DNA from: Rhodospirillaceae bacterium
GTDB lineage: Bacteria > Pseudomonadota > Alphaproteobacteria > Thalassobaculales > Thalassobaculaceae
Length of the DNA: 14,648 nucleotides
Assembly: GCA_002730675.1 (NCBI GenBank)
Contig: PCAV01000030.1
Coordinates: forward strand, 1-14,648
Direction: 5' to 3'
Under the pieces are notes generated by a model, which was not told the DNA's origin, ran no database searches, and worked only from the letters and a program-made list of their open reading frames with translations. Shown here piece by piece: positions 1-7,129 of this stretch (the stretch's first letter is position 1; each line of letters opens with the position of its first letter). The position numbers and the translations under genes were made by a program.

Positions 1-599
1 CGACGATTAACATGAGGTGAAAGAAATTGGTGTATTAGATAACCGTGGGCTGCGTGGATCTCTAAGACGTCGAAACCGGCTTTGTTTGCGCGTTCAGCAG
101 CATCTCCCCATTTTTGGACAATATCTTGGACTTCGTCGACGGACAGTGAGCGAGGGAGTGGATCTCCAGGGTCACCTTCGCCTGTTGAAGAAACTAATTC
201 CCAACTGTCCCAGTCTTCAATTTCTGGCAGAGGGTCGAGAGGTTTTCCTCCCTCCCACGGCCGATACCTTCGAGCTTTCCTTCCACTATGACCCAACTGA
301 ATACCGGGGCAAGAGCCATACAATCTAATAAAGTCAGATAATTTTTTGAAGTGAGGGATAAATTCGTCGTTCCACAAACCAAGATCACCAACTGTTCCAC
401 AACCTCTTCGTTCTACTTTTGTTGACTCAACGAAAACAAGACCGGCTCCGCCTGCAGCGTAACGCCCAACACTCATCACATGCCAATCAGTAGGAAAACC
501 TCTAACGCCCGAATACTGATGCATTGGAGCAATCACCACTCGGTTTTTAAGTTCTATATTTCTGAGAGTAAAAGGTGAAAATAAAAGAGGTGAATTCAT
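1..599 (-). CDS. NADH:flavin oxidoreductase, Old Yellow Enzyme family (3' part beyond the window)
   Basis: The minus strand reads without a stop from ATG at 599 to the window edge, giving 199 N-terminal residues of a TIM-barrel FMN enzyme (full-length relatives are about 340-400 residues). Family landmarks are the FMN-binding N-terminus LKNRVVIAPM (17-26), Tyr29, QLGHSGRKA (101-109) and the signature HAAHGYLIHQFLSP (182-195), whose His182 and His185 match the pair that binds the substrate carbonyl or nitro oxygen. Such enzymes use NAD(P)H to reduce activated C=C bonds or act in demethylation and degradation steps in the cytoplasm. Where YqjM-type enzymes have a flavin-tuning Cys (PMCxYS), this protein has His27 (PMHQYS). 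The gene starts 29 bases after the isomerase-like gene, so the two are probably co-transcribed. The ribosome site is weak. Family is certain, substrate unknown. Confidence 0.93.
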   Translation of the reverse strand, partial: MNSPLLFSPFTLRNIELKNRVVIAPMHQYSGVRGFPTDWHVMSVGRYAAGGAGLVFVESTKVERRGCGTVGDLGLWNDEFIPHFKKLSDFIRLYGSCPGIQLGHSGRKARRYRPWEGGKPLDPLPEIEDWDSWELVSSTGEGDPGDPLPRSLSVDEVQDIVQKWGDAAERANKAGFDVLEIHAAHGYLIHQFLSPHVNR

Positions 600-628
600 A
601 ACTTTACCAAACTTTGTTAATAAATTTT

Positions 629-1372
629 TTAGGACATCTCAAAAAGCAGCCCCCTACCCTTGATTTGGTCAGAAAGCTTTGCTGCTTTCATTGTTCGCCA
701 AAATAATGATTGCGTGCTCGATGTAACAGGTTTACCTAGCGCGCTCTCGATCTTGGGTATCGCTGCTAAAGTGGGCATGTCGCAACAGCTTAAAACCACT
801 GCTTCAACATTTTCATGACTGCCCAAGTTGACGGCTCTTTCCACAATTAGATCACTTGGAACTCGGTTCATGTTTTTAAATTTTTGCTGGGATTCGTCCA
901 CGATAATACTCTCGTCCTGTATAACCTCAATCCCATTCTCTTTGAAGAACCCGCATTCTTTATCATTGGTTTCCTGGGGATATGGTGTGATCATAATTAT
1001 GTTTTTAGCTTTAAAAACTCTCATTGCCTCTACGAGTGCTGCTGCTGCAGTTACTGTTGGCTTACCTGTCTTTTTTGAAAGCTCAGTTTCATACACTATT
1101 GGGTTACCTTTGGCTGAACTAGCTGTGCAAGCATAAGCGATAACATCTGGTTCTGCAGAATTTACTTCGTCTATCACGCGGGGTAAATGGCTTTCCATTT
1201 CATCGAAAGGCTTTTCAAACCGCTCAGCAAAAAAGGGCATCCGTGAAGTATGTATAGTTATTCCATCCGGTGCCATTTCCCAGAATTCAGTTTCCGCTAC
1301 CGTATTAGTTGATGGCACCATAAGTGCCATGCGAGCTTTGGCACCATAAACACGTTGAACAGAATGTTCCAT
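629..1372 (-). CDS. Maleate isomerase / arylmalonate decarboxylase-type enzyme (Asp/Glu racemase superfamily)
   Basis: A 247-residue protein, the usual family length (about 240-250). The N-terminal motif VPSTNTVAETEF (19-30) is the anion-binding loop of the maleate isomerase/AMDase group, with Asn23. Two cysteine motifs lie where the paired catalytic cysteines are expected: ACTASS (Cys82) and LSCCDMPTL (Cys196, followed by Cys197). Maleate isomerase uses two cysteines for cis-trans isomerisation and bacterial arylmalonate decarboxylase uses one, so the pair favours isomerase or racemase chemistry. This is inference. The start is the ATG at 1372, not the in-frame TTG at 1393: AGAGGA lies 6 bases before the ATG, and a predicted promoter would begin transcription near 1390. 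The flavin oxidoreductase follows on the same strand. The substrate is probably a small dicarboxylate or malonate-like acid, but it is not fixed by the sequence. Confidence 0.85.
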   Translation of the reverse strand: MEHSVQRVYGAKARMALMVPSTNTVAETEFWEMAPDGITIHTSRMPFFAERFEKPFDEMESHLPRVIDEVNSAEPDVIAYACTASSAKGNPIVYETELSKKTGKPTVTAAAALVEAMRVFKAKNIIMITPYPQETNDKECGFFKENGIEVIQDESIIVDESQQKFKNMNRVPSDLIVERAVNLGSHENVEAVVLSCCDMPTLAAIPKIESALGKPVTSSTQSLFWRTMKAAKLSDQIKGRGLLFEMS

Positions 1373-1378
1373 TTCAGA

Positions 1379-1384
1379 TCCTCT
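1379..1384 (-). promoter_or_regulatory. Ribosome binding site of the isomerase-like gene
   Basis: AGAGGA on the minus strand, 6 bases from the ATG at 1372. It decides the start in favour of that ATG over the in-frame TTG at 1393. Confidence 0.7.
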
Positions 1385-1396
1385 CAGCTGCAATGA

Positions 1397-1425
1397 ATTA
1401 TTTTCAGTTTGTAAAATCTTAACAA
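1397..1425 (-). promoter_or_regulatory. Candidate sigma70-type promoter for the isomerase/oxidoreductase pair
   Basis: On the minus strand TTGTTA (-35, at 1425-1420) is followed after 17 bases by AATAAT (-10, at 1402-1397). The boxes match consensus at 4/6 and 5/6. Transcription would start near 1390, leaving a short leader that contains the AGAGGA ribosome site. This is prediction by eye. In an AT-rich intergenic region such matches can arise by chance. Confidence 0.45.
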
Positions 1426-1472
1426 GTCGCTTACTGAATTAACAACTAAGAAACGAAAGATTTGATAAAAAT

Positions 1473-2384
1473 ATGAATTCCACCCAGACAATAAAACTGG
1501 CAGCCGTTTCACGGAATTATTTTAACATGCCTATATGGGTTGCCACCCATTGCGATCTTTTCAAAGAAGAGAACCTGCAAGTTGATATCGAATTGCACGA
1601 GCCTATTAACGAAGTAACTGAGCGACTTGAAAAAGGTAGGGTGCAGCTTGCACTTGGTGTTACGGAACATGTTATTCTTAATCATGAGGCAGGTGGCACC
1701 CTAACAATAATAGGTGGAAATGTTAATAAACTGCCATTTTCGCTTATTGTTAAACCATCGATAAAAGAATTCAGTGATCTGAAGAACAAGGTAATTGGTG
1801 TGTCCTCAAAATTAGCGGGGAGCTCGTCATTGATAATGAAGATACTCGAGACACAAGGACTGAATTATCCAAAAGATTATGAGTTGGCTGAAGTTGGTCC
1901 AATCCTAGCGCGGTGGGAAAAACTTCAATCAGGAGAAATAGATGCTGGTCTCCAAGGCACACCATTGAATCAAATCGCATTAGAACAGGGGTTTAATTCC
2001 ATAGTAGAACCCAAAAGTTATTTTCCTCACTTTCAATTCACTTCCTTAAATGTCGACGCACGCTGGGCCCAAAACAATTTAAAATTGCTTGCGGGTTTTA
2101 TGAGAGCTTTCATCAAAGCTCATAGACTTTTTTTTAGTGATCAAAAACTTATGCAAGACATAGCTATCAAAGAAACTGGTATTTCGGGAAAGCACGCTGA
2201 TAGAGCATGGAAAGAATATACTGAAGAAGATATGTTTTCGATAAATGGTGAATTTAGTATAGAAGGCATACAATGTTTGATAGATGAGAGTGCGCTGATA
2301 CGTTCAATTGCCAAGAGGCGAGGAAGGAACGCGGCAGACTATGTAAATAGGCAATTTATTACTGAGGCATTAGGAATGATCTGA
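1473..2384 (+). CDS. NMT1/THI5-like substrate-binding protein without signal peptide
   Basis: A 303-residue protein of the type II periplasmic-binding fold, like ABC transporter substrate-binding proteins for nitrate, sulfonates, taurine or HMP. The N-terminal strand IKLAAVSRNYFNMPIWVA (7-24), the phrase GLFKEENL-like CDLFKEENLQVDIE, the mid-protein segment FSDLKNKVIGVSS (99-111) and the hinge-like WEKLQSGEIDAGL support this. Families of this type normally begin with an export signal. Here there is none: residue 1 leads straight into the first beta strand, and the upstream frame holds no start codon before a TAA at 1440-1442. No permease or ATPase gene lies nearby, and the CCCFC motif of yeast THI5 HMP-P synthase is absent. 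It is divergent from the isomerase gene and could share its ligand. It may act as a cytoplasmic ligand sensor, an enzyme, or a relic. Confidence 0.8.
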   Translation: MNSTQTIKLAAVSRNYFNMPIWVATHCDLFKEENLQVDIELHEPINEVTERLEKGRVQLALGVTEHVILNHEAGGTLTIIGGNVNKLPFSLIVKPSIKEFSDLKNKVIGVSSKLAGSSSLIMKILETQGLNYPKDYELAEVGPILARWEKLQSGEIDAGLQGTPLNQIALEQGFNSIVEPKSYFPHFQFTSLNVDARWAQNNLKLLAGFMRAFIKAHRLFFSDQKLMQDIAIKETGISGKHADRAWKEYTEEDMFSINGEFSIEGIQCLIDESALIRSIAKRRGRNAADYVNRQFITEALGMI

Positions 2385-2396
2385 ATGGTTACCGTA

Positions 2397-2425
2397 ATGA
2401 CAGCTTCTTTAGTTTCTAGGATAAT
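2397..2425 (+). promoter_or_regulatory. Candidate sigma70-type promoter for the 2-hydroxyacid dehydrogenase gene
   Basis: ATGACA (2397-2402, 5/6) and GATAAT (2420-2425, 5/6) are separated by 17 bases. Transcription would start around 2432, giving a leader of about 30 bases that contains the AGGA ribosome site at 2449-2452. The -10 box overlaps the first copy of a 10-base direct repeat. Confidence 0.45.
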
Positions 2426-2453
2426 CTTGACGTACCTTAACCATTTCTAGGAT
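2413..2453 (+). repeat. 10-base direct repeat TTTCTAGGAT, two copies
   Basis: Identical copies lie at 2413-2422 and 2444-2453, with starts 31 bases apart (about three helical turns). The first overlaps the candidate -10 box and the second contains the AGGA ribosome site. An inverted pair AATGGTTA (2384-2391) / TAACCATT (2438-2445) brackets the same promoter. This could be an operator or a chance pattern. Confidence 0.35.
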
Positions 2454-2461
2454 TGCTCCTT

Positions 2462-3436
2462 ATGAACACTGTAACGGTGGCCGTACTCGATCGCTTTTCG
2501 CCAATTATCTCGGGCAAACTTCTCTCAAAATTACCCCGAGGTTGGACCCTTGTTCCGATAGGTCGGACTACGTTTAAAGAAAGAAAAACTGCAATAAAGA
2601 ATGCAACTGCGGCATTAGTCATGGGTGCCCCTTTAAACGAAAGGCTCCTTGTTGAGGCAGAAAATTTATTGTATATACAAAAATTAGGTGCTGGTATAGA
2701 TAATATAGACTTAAACTACTGTAGAGAGCATAAAATAGGTGTTGGTCGATTGAATGCAGGTAATGCTATTCCTGTAGCTGAGCATACCCTGATGATGATG
2801 CTCGCTGCCAGCCGTCAACTTGTAACTTTTGACAAAACTACTCGCGCCGGATCATGGGAAAAAGAGATTGCACGGGGTTCCAATCAACATATACATGGAA
2901 AAACAGTTGGTATTGTTGGACTAGGAGCTATCGGGCGTCAAGTTGCTAAGCTTTTGTATGCTTTTGGAGTAACGATACTGTACTGTGATCCTGTGCCAGC
3001 ACCACAAAAATTGCATAGAACACTGAACCTGAAACAGGTTGATTTAAATCAAATTCTAAAACTTTCAGATATTATCACCCTCCACTGCCCACTGAATGCC
3101 GATACGAGGAACCTAATAGACAAAAAAGCGATAAAAAATATAAAAAAAGGTGCCATAATCATAAATTGCGCCAGGGGCGGTCTCATCGACGAGAATGCAC
3201 TAGTAGAGGCGCTAGAGACAGGGCAATTATTTTCAGCAGGCCTCGATACTTTTTCAAAAGAGCCACCCGATAATGCGTCCCTTCTAGAGTCAGAAAATAC
3301 CGTGATTTCCCCGCATTGCGCTGGAGCTACCCTGGATAATTTTGATGATGTCGCAGAGCGAGCGATAACCAATATAAAATTGTTTTTAAGAGACAAGACC
3401 ATACCTCGAGAGGACATAGTATACGACCCTAGATGA
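2462..3436 (+). CDS. D-isomer-specific 2-hydroxyacid dehydrogenase, NAD-dependent
   Basis: A 324-residue cytoplasmic oxidoreductase of the family that includes glyoxylate/hydroxypyruvate reductase and D-3-phosphoglycerate dehydrogenase. It interconverts a D-2-hydroxyacid and a 2-oxoacid. Landmarks are LGAGIDNID (75-83), the Rossmann motif GLGAIG (153-158), Asp176 at the end of the second strand (favours NAD over NADP), catalytic Arg238 in NCARGG, Glu267 in KEPPD and His285 in SPHCAGAT. It has no ACT or other C-terminal regulatory domain, so it resembles the short catabolic members more than full-length SerA. The start is ATG 2462 with AGGA 9 bases upstream. A TTG three codons earlier abuts the ribosome site and is rejected. 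It has its own predicted promoter. Neighbours give no firm substrate. Confidence 0.93.
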   Translation: MNTVTVAVLDRFSPIISGKLLSKLPRGWTLVPIGRTTFKERKTAIKNATAALVMGAPLNERLLVEAENLLYIQKLGAGIDNIDLNYCREHKIGVGRLNAGNAIPVAEHTLMMMLAASRQLVTFDKTTRAGSWEKEIARGSNQHIHGKTVGIVGLGAIGRQVAKLLYAFGVTILYCDPVPAPQKLHRTLNLKQVDLNQILKLSDIITLHCPLNADTRNLIDKKAIKNIKKGAIIINCARGGLIDENALVEALETGQLFSAGLDTFSKEPPDNASLLESENTVISPHCAGATLDNFDDVAERAITNIKLFLRDKTIPREDIVYDPR

Positions 3437-3458
3437 GCGACCTCTGATCTAAAGAAAG

Positions 3459-3486
3459 TTGTGACGTTAAAGGTATCAATTATAAA
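3459..3486 (+). promoter_or_regulatory. Candidate sigma70-type promoter for the CinA-like gene
   Basis: TTGTGA (3459-3464, 4/6) and TATAAA (3481-3486, 5/6) are 16 bases apart, about 50 bases upstream of the ATG at 3536. A clear terminator for the preceding gene is not seen, so read-through is also possible. Confidence 0.4.
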
Positions 3487-3535
3487 CACCACTTATATAC
3501 GGAATATTTTTAAACCCTATTGTTGAGATAAAAAA

Positions 3536-4807
3536 ATGTTAATTGAAATACTATGTACTGGTGATGAAATTTTAACCGGTAAAACTGTCAACACAAACTA
3601 CAGTCACATGGCTAGTCGCCTTAACGAAGTAAGCTTAAAAATGCACTGGGGTACAATTGTTGGAGACAGCCGTGAAGACTTGCGAGAAGCGTTTGAACAA
3701 GCCTCCAAACGAGCAGATATTGTTATCGTAAACGGTGGATTAGGACCTACGGTTGACGATTTATCACAAGAAATTGCGGCAGAAGCTGCAGGTGTAAAAC
3801 TCAAATTAAACCAGGCATGGTTAGATAGGATGCTAACTTTTTATGAGAGACGAGGTAGGACCATGCCTCCAAACAATAAAAAACAAGCGTTACTCCCGGA
3901 AGGCGCGGAATTTATTGATAATCCAATAGGCACAGCGTGCGGTTTTGCGATTGATATTGGCAATGCAAGATTCTTTTTCACGCCCGGGGTGCCTAGGGAA
4001 ATGAAGCGTATGTTGGACGAACAAATAATACCACGCTTACTGGAAATGAGTGGCGTTAAAAAACTGACGACGCTTAAACGCTTTCATTCATTTGGAATTG
4101 GAGAGTCTCGCGCGGATCAGATGTTAAATGATATTGAAACAGATATAAATAAAGAATTCGTTAAACTTGGTTTTCAAGCTCATTATCCACAACTTGAAAC
4201 AAAGGTTGTTATTCAGGCGGAAGATAAGTCCGAAACAGAAGAAATCCTGCAACCTATAATAGAGACGGTAAGAGAGAGGTTTGGAAATTTTATAATTGCT
4301 GAAGACAATGCAACTTTGGAAGGTTCAATTTTAGCAGAGTTGACCAGAACAAATTCAACTCTTGCTACAGCAGAAATGTATACAAGCGGTGCGATTTCAG
4401 CCCGCTTGAACCCTCCAGTTGGAGATCCTGACCCCGTATTAAGAAGTTTAGTTTCTAGAGATCTCAAAGAATTATCTCGGGCCGTCAATCTCACTTTACA
4501 GGAGGAAGCTATTTCTTTTAACACTGAGAGCGCAGAAAAAATTTCTACTGCTCTTAGAACTGAGGCGGCTTCAACCTATGCCCTCGCCACACTATTAAAT
4601 ATCGATCGAGACAAGGATGGCATCGAAGCTGGGGGCGATATTATCATAGGTATATCGACACTGGATGGCTCATATTGCAGAAAAGCCAGAATACTAGGTG
4701 GTCATGAATGGGTGCGTCTGGGAGCGATAGAGCTGACTTTGGATGTGTTTCGTCGGCACCTTATGAAACTTCCTATTGACGAGCGTATAGATTTCGAGAA
4801 ACGCTAA
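3536..4807 (+). CDS. CinA-like protein: MoCF/molybdopterin-binding domain with degenerate C-terminal deamidase domain
   Basis: A 423-residue protein with the two-domain layout of CinA. Residues 1-170 form the MoCF (MogA/MoeA-like) domain: CTGDEILTGKTVNTN (7-21), NGGLGPTVDD (66-75) and FFFTPGVPREM (146-156) are well kept. A linking region (about 180-255) also matches CinA. From about 258 the CinA C-terminal domain should follow, which in PncC-type proteins deamidates nicotinamide mononucleotide. Its nucleophile motif AESCTGG reads AEMYTSG here (279-285), so the catalytic Ser and the next Cys are replaced. The Tyr of the later TYSNxxK segment is also not evident (SLVSRDLK, 304-311). Deamidase activity is therefore doubtful. 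The N-terminal ADP-ribose pyrophosphatase-like activity reported for some CinA proteins may remain. The ribosome site is weak (GAGATAAAAAA before the ATG). Confidence 0.85.
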   Translation: MLIEILCTGDEILTGKTVNTNYSHMASRLNEVSLKMHWGTIVGDSREDLREAFEQASKRADIVIVNGGLGPTVDDLSQEIAAEAAGVKLKLNQAWLDRMLTFYERRGRTMPPNNKKQALLPEGAEFIDNPIGTACGFAIDIGNARFFFTPGVPREMKRMLDEQIIPRLLEMSGVKKLTTLKRFHSFGIGESRADQMLNDIETDINKEFVKLGFQAHYPQLETKVVIQAEDKSETEEILQPIIETVRERFGNFIIAEDNATLEGSILAELTRTNSTLATAEMYTSGAISARLNPPVGDPDPVLRSLVSRDLKELSRAVNLTLQEEAISFNTESAEKISTALRTEAASTYALATLLNIDRDKDGIEAGGDIIIGISTLDGSYCRKARILGGHEWVRLGAIELTLDVFRRHLMKLPIDERIDFEKR

Positions 4808-4871
4808 TGTAATCCGCCGTCAAATAAATTTTCATTATTTCAATCATCTATTTATTTAGTGAGCGCTTATA

Positions 4872-5990
4872 ATGTTTGATCATTCGAATTATTTTCCCAC
4901 CACAGACCAAGAATGGGCATCAGACCGTGATTTTTGGCAGGAACAACTGCAACCGGCGGTCAACTTTGCGCTCGAAAACGAAGCAAAATTAGACCGAAAC
5001 ATCCAAAAAGCCCTTGAGAACCGAGCATTTGCCGAACCGCCGCCTTGGGGCGACATAATAGGAATAACCCGTCCTAGAGCAGGGCCACATGGGATTATTC
5101 TTTTGAACGGTAAAATATTAACTAAATGGGGAGATATTTATCGCCCGGATATAACGTTTTCAGTCGCAAAGAGCTTTCTGTCGATTTGCGCGGGGCTATT
5201 GTTAGATGATGGTCTTATCCCGAGCTTTGACGACCCTATCAAAAAGCTTGTCGACGACGGTGGATTTGATAGCGCTCAGAACAAAGATATTACTTGGCGG
5301 CAGATGTTACAGATGACTAGTGAATGGCATGGTGAATTATGGGGAAAACCAGACCAGATCGACCATAATCGAGATCTAACGATCCAACCCAACGACAACA
5401 CGACCAAAGGAGAACAGAGACAATTAAAAAAACCTGGAACTTACTGGGAATACAATGATGTTCGAGTTAATCGTTTATCACTTGCCTTGCTCCGAGTGGC
5501 GAAACAGCCGCTACCTGATTTGCTTAAAGAGCGAATAATGGATCCAATTAATGCCAGTCAAACCTGGGAGTGGCACGGCTACGAGAACTCTTGGATAAAT
5601 TTAAGAGGTCAGCAAATGCAGTCAGTGTCCGGCGGATCACACTGGGGTGGAGGATTATTCATCAACTCTTTAGATCAGGCGCGCATAGGTTTACTCATGT
5701 TGAACCGAGGACACTGGAACGGGAAACAGCTTTTGTCAGAAAATTATATCAGCCAAGCACTTACACCCTGCAGCGTAAACCCAGATTATGGACTATTCTG
5801 GTGGTTAAATAATAGTGGGAAGCGCCTGACCAACGCTACACCTAACAGTGCATGTGCTGTAGGGTTTGGTGGTAATTTTATCTGGATTGAACCTGATTTT
5901 AAACTCGTTTGTGTTACACGCTGGCTCGAAAGCTCTGCCTACAATGAGTTTTGTCAAAAAGTTTTAAACGTTATCAGGTCAAACGGGTGA
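4872..5990 (+). CDS. Serine hydrolase of the class C beta-lactamase / esterase fold (COG1680 type)
   Basis: A 372-residue protein with the penicillin-recognising enzyme motifs: SVAK (97-100) supplies the nucleophile Ser97 and general base Lys100, and YND (194-196) stands in for Tyr-x-Asn. A glycine-rich SGGSHWGGGLFIN (253-265) and GFGGNFIWIEPD (331-342) complete the pattern. The last replaces the KTG/HTG box, as in esterases and 6-aminohexanoate-dimer hydrolase (NylB) relatives. No signal peptide or lipobox is visible, so it is probably cytoplasmic and cleaves an ester or amide rather than being a resistance enzyme. The substrate is unknown. It lies 64 bases after the CinA-like gene and converges with the dioxygenase gene, with only 22 bases between the two stop codons. 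Confidence 0.88.
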   Translation: MFDHSNYFPTTDQEWASDRDFWQEQLQPAVNFALENEAKLDRNIQKALENRAFAEPPPWGDIIGITRPRAGPHGIILLNGKILTKWGDIYRPDITFSVAKSFLSICAGLLLDDGLIPSFDDPIKKLVDDGGFDSAQNKDITWRQMLQMTSEWHGELWGKPDQIDHNRDLTIQPNDNTTKGEQRQLKKPGTYWEYNDVRVNRLSLALLRVAKQPLPDLLKERIMDPINASQTWEWHGYENSWINLRGQQMQSVSGGSHWGGGLFINSLDQARIGLLMLNRGHWNGKQLLSENYISQALTPCSVNPDYGLFWWLNNSGKRLTNATPNSACAVGFGGNFIWIEPDFKLVCVTRWLESSAYNEFCQKVLNVIRSNG

Positions 5991-6012
5991 GGATAACTTT
6001 ACAATATCGTAC

Positions 6013-6879
6013 TTATTGAAAACTTGCTGGCGGCGCTGCTCCCTTAATCTGTGTTCTTTGCATCAATCTTCTGGCGCTACTATCAAATGGATCGCGTCGA
6101 TGCATGGTGGCTCTATTATCCCACAGCAATAAATCGCCAACGCGCCACTTATGCGTGTAGGAGTTACTTGCTAGCGCTGCAAATTCCCACAATGTATCCA
6201 AAAGTGTTTCTGATGCTTCTCTATCTAATCCCACTATGTAAGCATTCTTTCTTCTTCCAAGATATAGGACAGGTCTTCCGTTGCGAGGATGCGCACACAC
6301 TATCGGGTGCGGTTGCCCTTCACATGTCATAGGGTCATTATCTTCGCGAATACCCTTACGCAAAAAACCGCCTGAGTTATAGGTGCCATCATGCTTAATC
6401 ACCCTCTTCTTGATACTATCGCGGAGTTTCTCGGGTAACGCGTCATAAGCTGCTGCCATGCCGCACAACGAAGTATTACCACCTTCTAGCGGCACCTCAA
6501 TTGCGTAAAGCATCGAGAAATCGGGTGGATTGGGCAAATACGACATATCTGTATGCCAAACCGCTTCGCCTGCACCCAGTGAACCGATAGGTTTATCATT
6601 ATCATCCAAAATGTTGGAAACGATATAGATTTCAGGAAATCCGTCGACAGCTGTTTTACCATTCTCCATTTGTGGAGCATGGTCTAAATCACCAAACATT
6701 TTACTAAACGTTACCAGACTTTCCGGCGAAAGTTCCTGGTTCCGAAAAAGGAGCCCTCCATAAGTATCCAGAGCAATTTTTATGTCTTTAAATTTTACAG
6801 CATCGAAATTCGTTATATCAAAATCTAATATTTCGGCACCAACGGAATCTGATAACGGGTTTAAATTTAATTTCGCCAT
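6013..6879 (-). CDS. TauD/TfdA-family Fe(II)/2-oxoglutarate-dependent dioxygenase
   Basis: A 288-residue cytoplasmic enzyme, the usual length (about 280-300). The iron triad is complete: His109-x-Asp111 in VWHTDMSY and distal His260 in TMHRRDPF. Arg271, eleven residues after the distal His, matches the 2-oxoglutarate-binding Arg of TauD, and Arg275 sits four further on. GGLLFRNQ (41-48) and GDLLLWDNRATMH (248-260) are family hallmarks. Substrates in this family include taurine, alkyl sulfates, 2,4-D and carnitine-like compounds, and the sequence does not choose among them. The start is ATG 6879, preceded by an excellent AGGAGG with 8 bases spacing. The ATG at 6915 would place that site inside the coding region. 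It stands alone, divergent from the PilZ gene and convergent with the serine hydrolase. Confidence 0.93.
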   Translation of the reverse strand: MAKLNLNPLSDSVGAEILDFDITNFDAVKFKDIKIALDTYGGLLFRNQELSPESLVTFSKMFGDLDHAPQMENGKTAVDGFPEIYIVSNILDDNDKPIGSLGAGEAVWHTDMSYLPNPPDFSMLYAIEVPLEGGNTSLCGMAAAYDALPEKLRDSIKKRVIKHDGTYNSGGFLRKGIREDNDPMTCEGQPHPIVCAHPRNGRPVLYLGRRKNAYIVGLDREASETLLDTLWEFAALASNSYTHKWRVGDLLLWDNRATMHRRDPFDSSARRLMQRTQIKGAAPPASFQ

Positions 6880-6887
6880 CTCCCATT

Positions 6888-6893
6888 CCTCCT
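6888..6893 (-). promoter_or_regulatory. Strong ribosome binding site of the dioxygenase gene
   Basis: AGGAGG on the minus strand, 8 bases before ATG 6879. This is the best Shine-Dalgarno match in the window. It fixes the start twelve codons inside the longest open frame. Confidence 0.8.
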
Positions 6894-6980
6894 CCCTTAA
6901 ACCGTGCACAGTCATTTAAAAAGAGACTTCTACCAGATGCATTGCAATCCTTGAACTGTCAAACTTTAGGCAAATCAAAA

Positions 6981-7008
6981 TTGGTTGCTTCTGTAATGTC
7001 TTTATATT
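6981..7008 (+). promoter_or_regulatory. Weak promoter candidate upstream of the PilZ gene
   Basis: TTGGTT (6981-6986) and TATATT (7003-7008), 16 bases apart, match consensus at 3/6 and 5/6. They lie in the 250-base divergent region 6880-7129, which is AT-rich and otherwise holds no gene, hairpin or repeat that I can see. It would give a leader of roughly 115 bases. Confidence 0.22.
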
Positions 7009-7118
7009 TTAGTGTAAATTGAACTGAAATTTATTAAAATATCAATCCTTCGACACAAGAAATATTTGCAAAAAGTCCGACATAATAAATAAGTAATATG
7101 AAACTGAAACAAACTTGT

Positions 7119-7123
7119 AGGAG
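7119..7123 (+). promoter_or_regulatory. Ribosome binding site selecting a TTG start
   Basis: AGGAG, 6 bases before TTG 7130. The first ATG in frame (7145) is 21 bases away, so TTG is the better start for the PilZ protein. Confidence 0.65.
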
Positions 7124-7129
7124 TTAGCA

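Noticed and set aside
17..328. 103-codon plus-strand open frame at the left edge
   Set aside because: The minus strand here encodes an unmistakable Old Yellow Enzyme. The plus frame is arginine-rich and featureless, as expected for antisense reading.
3049..3492. 147-codon minus-strand frame opposite the end of the hydroxyacid dehydrogenase gene
   Set aside because: It lies almost wholly over conserved catalytic motifs of the plus-strand gene and shows no domain of its own.
4822..4857. Inverted repeat AAATAAAT / ATTTATTT between the CinA-like and serine hydrolase genes
   Set aside because: The arms are purely A/T with a 20-base loop, lack a GC stem and a following T run, and are common in AT-rich spacers.
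6880..7129. Searched the largest intergenic gap (250 bases) for a small RNA, riboswitch or strong promoters
   Set aside because: It holds only AT-rich sequence, a TTGACA on the minus strand without a matching -10, and a weak plus-strand promoter. No stable hairpin or conserved riboswitch core was recognisable.
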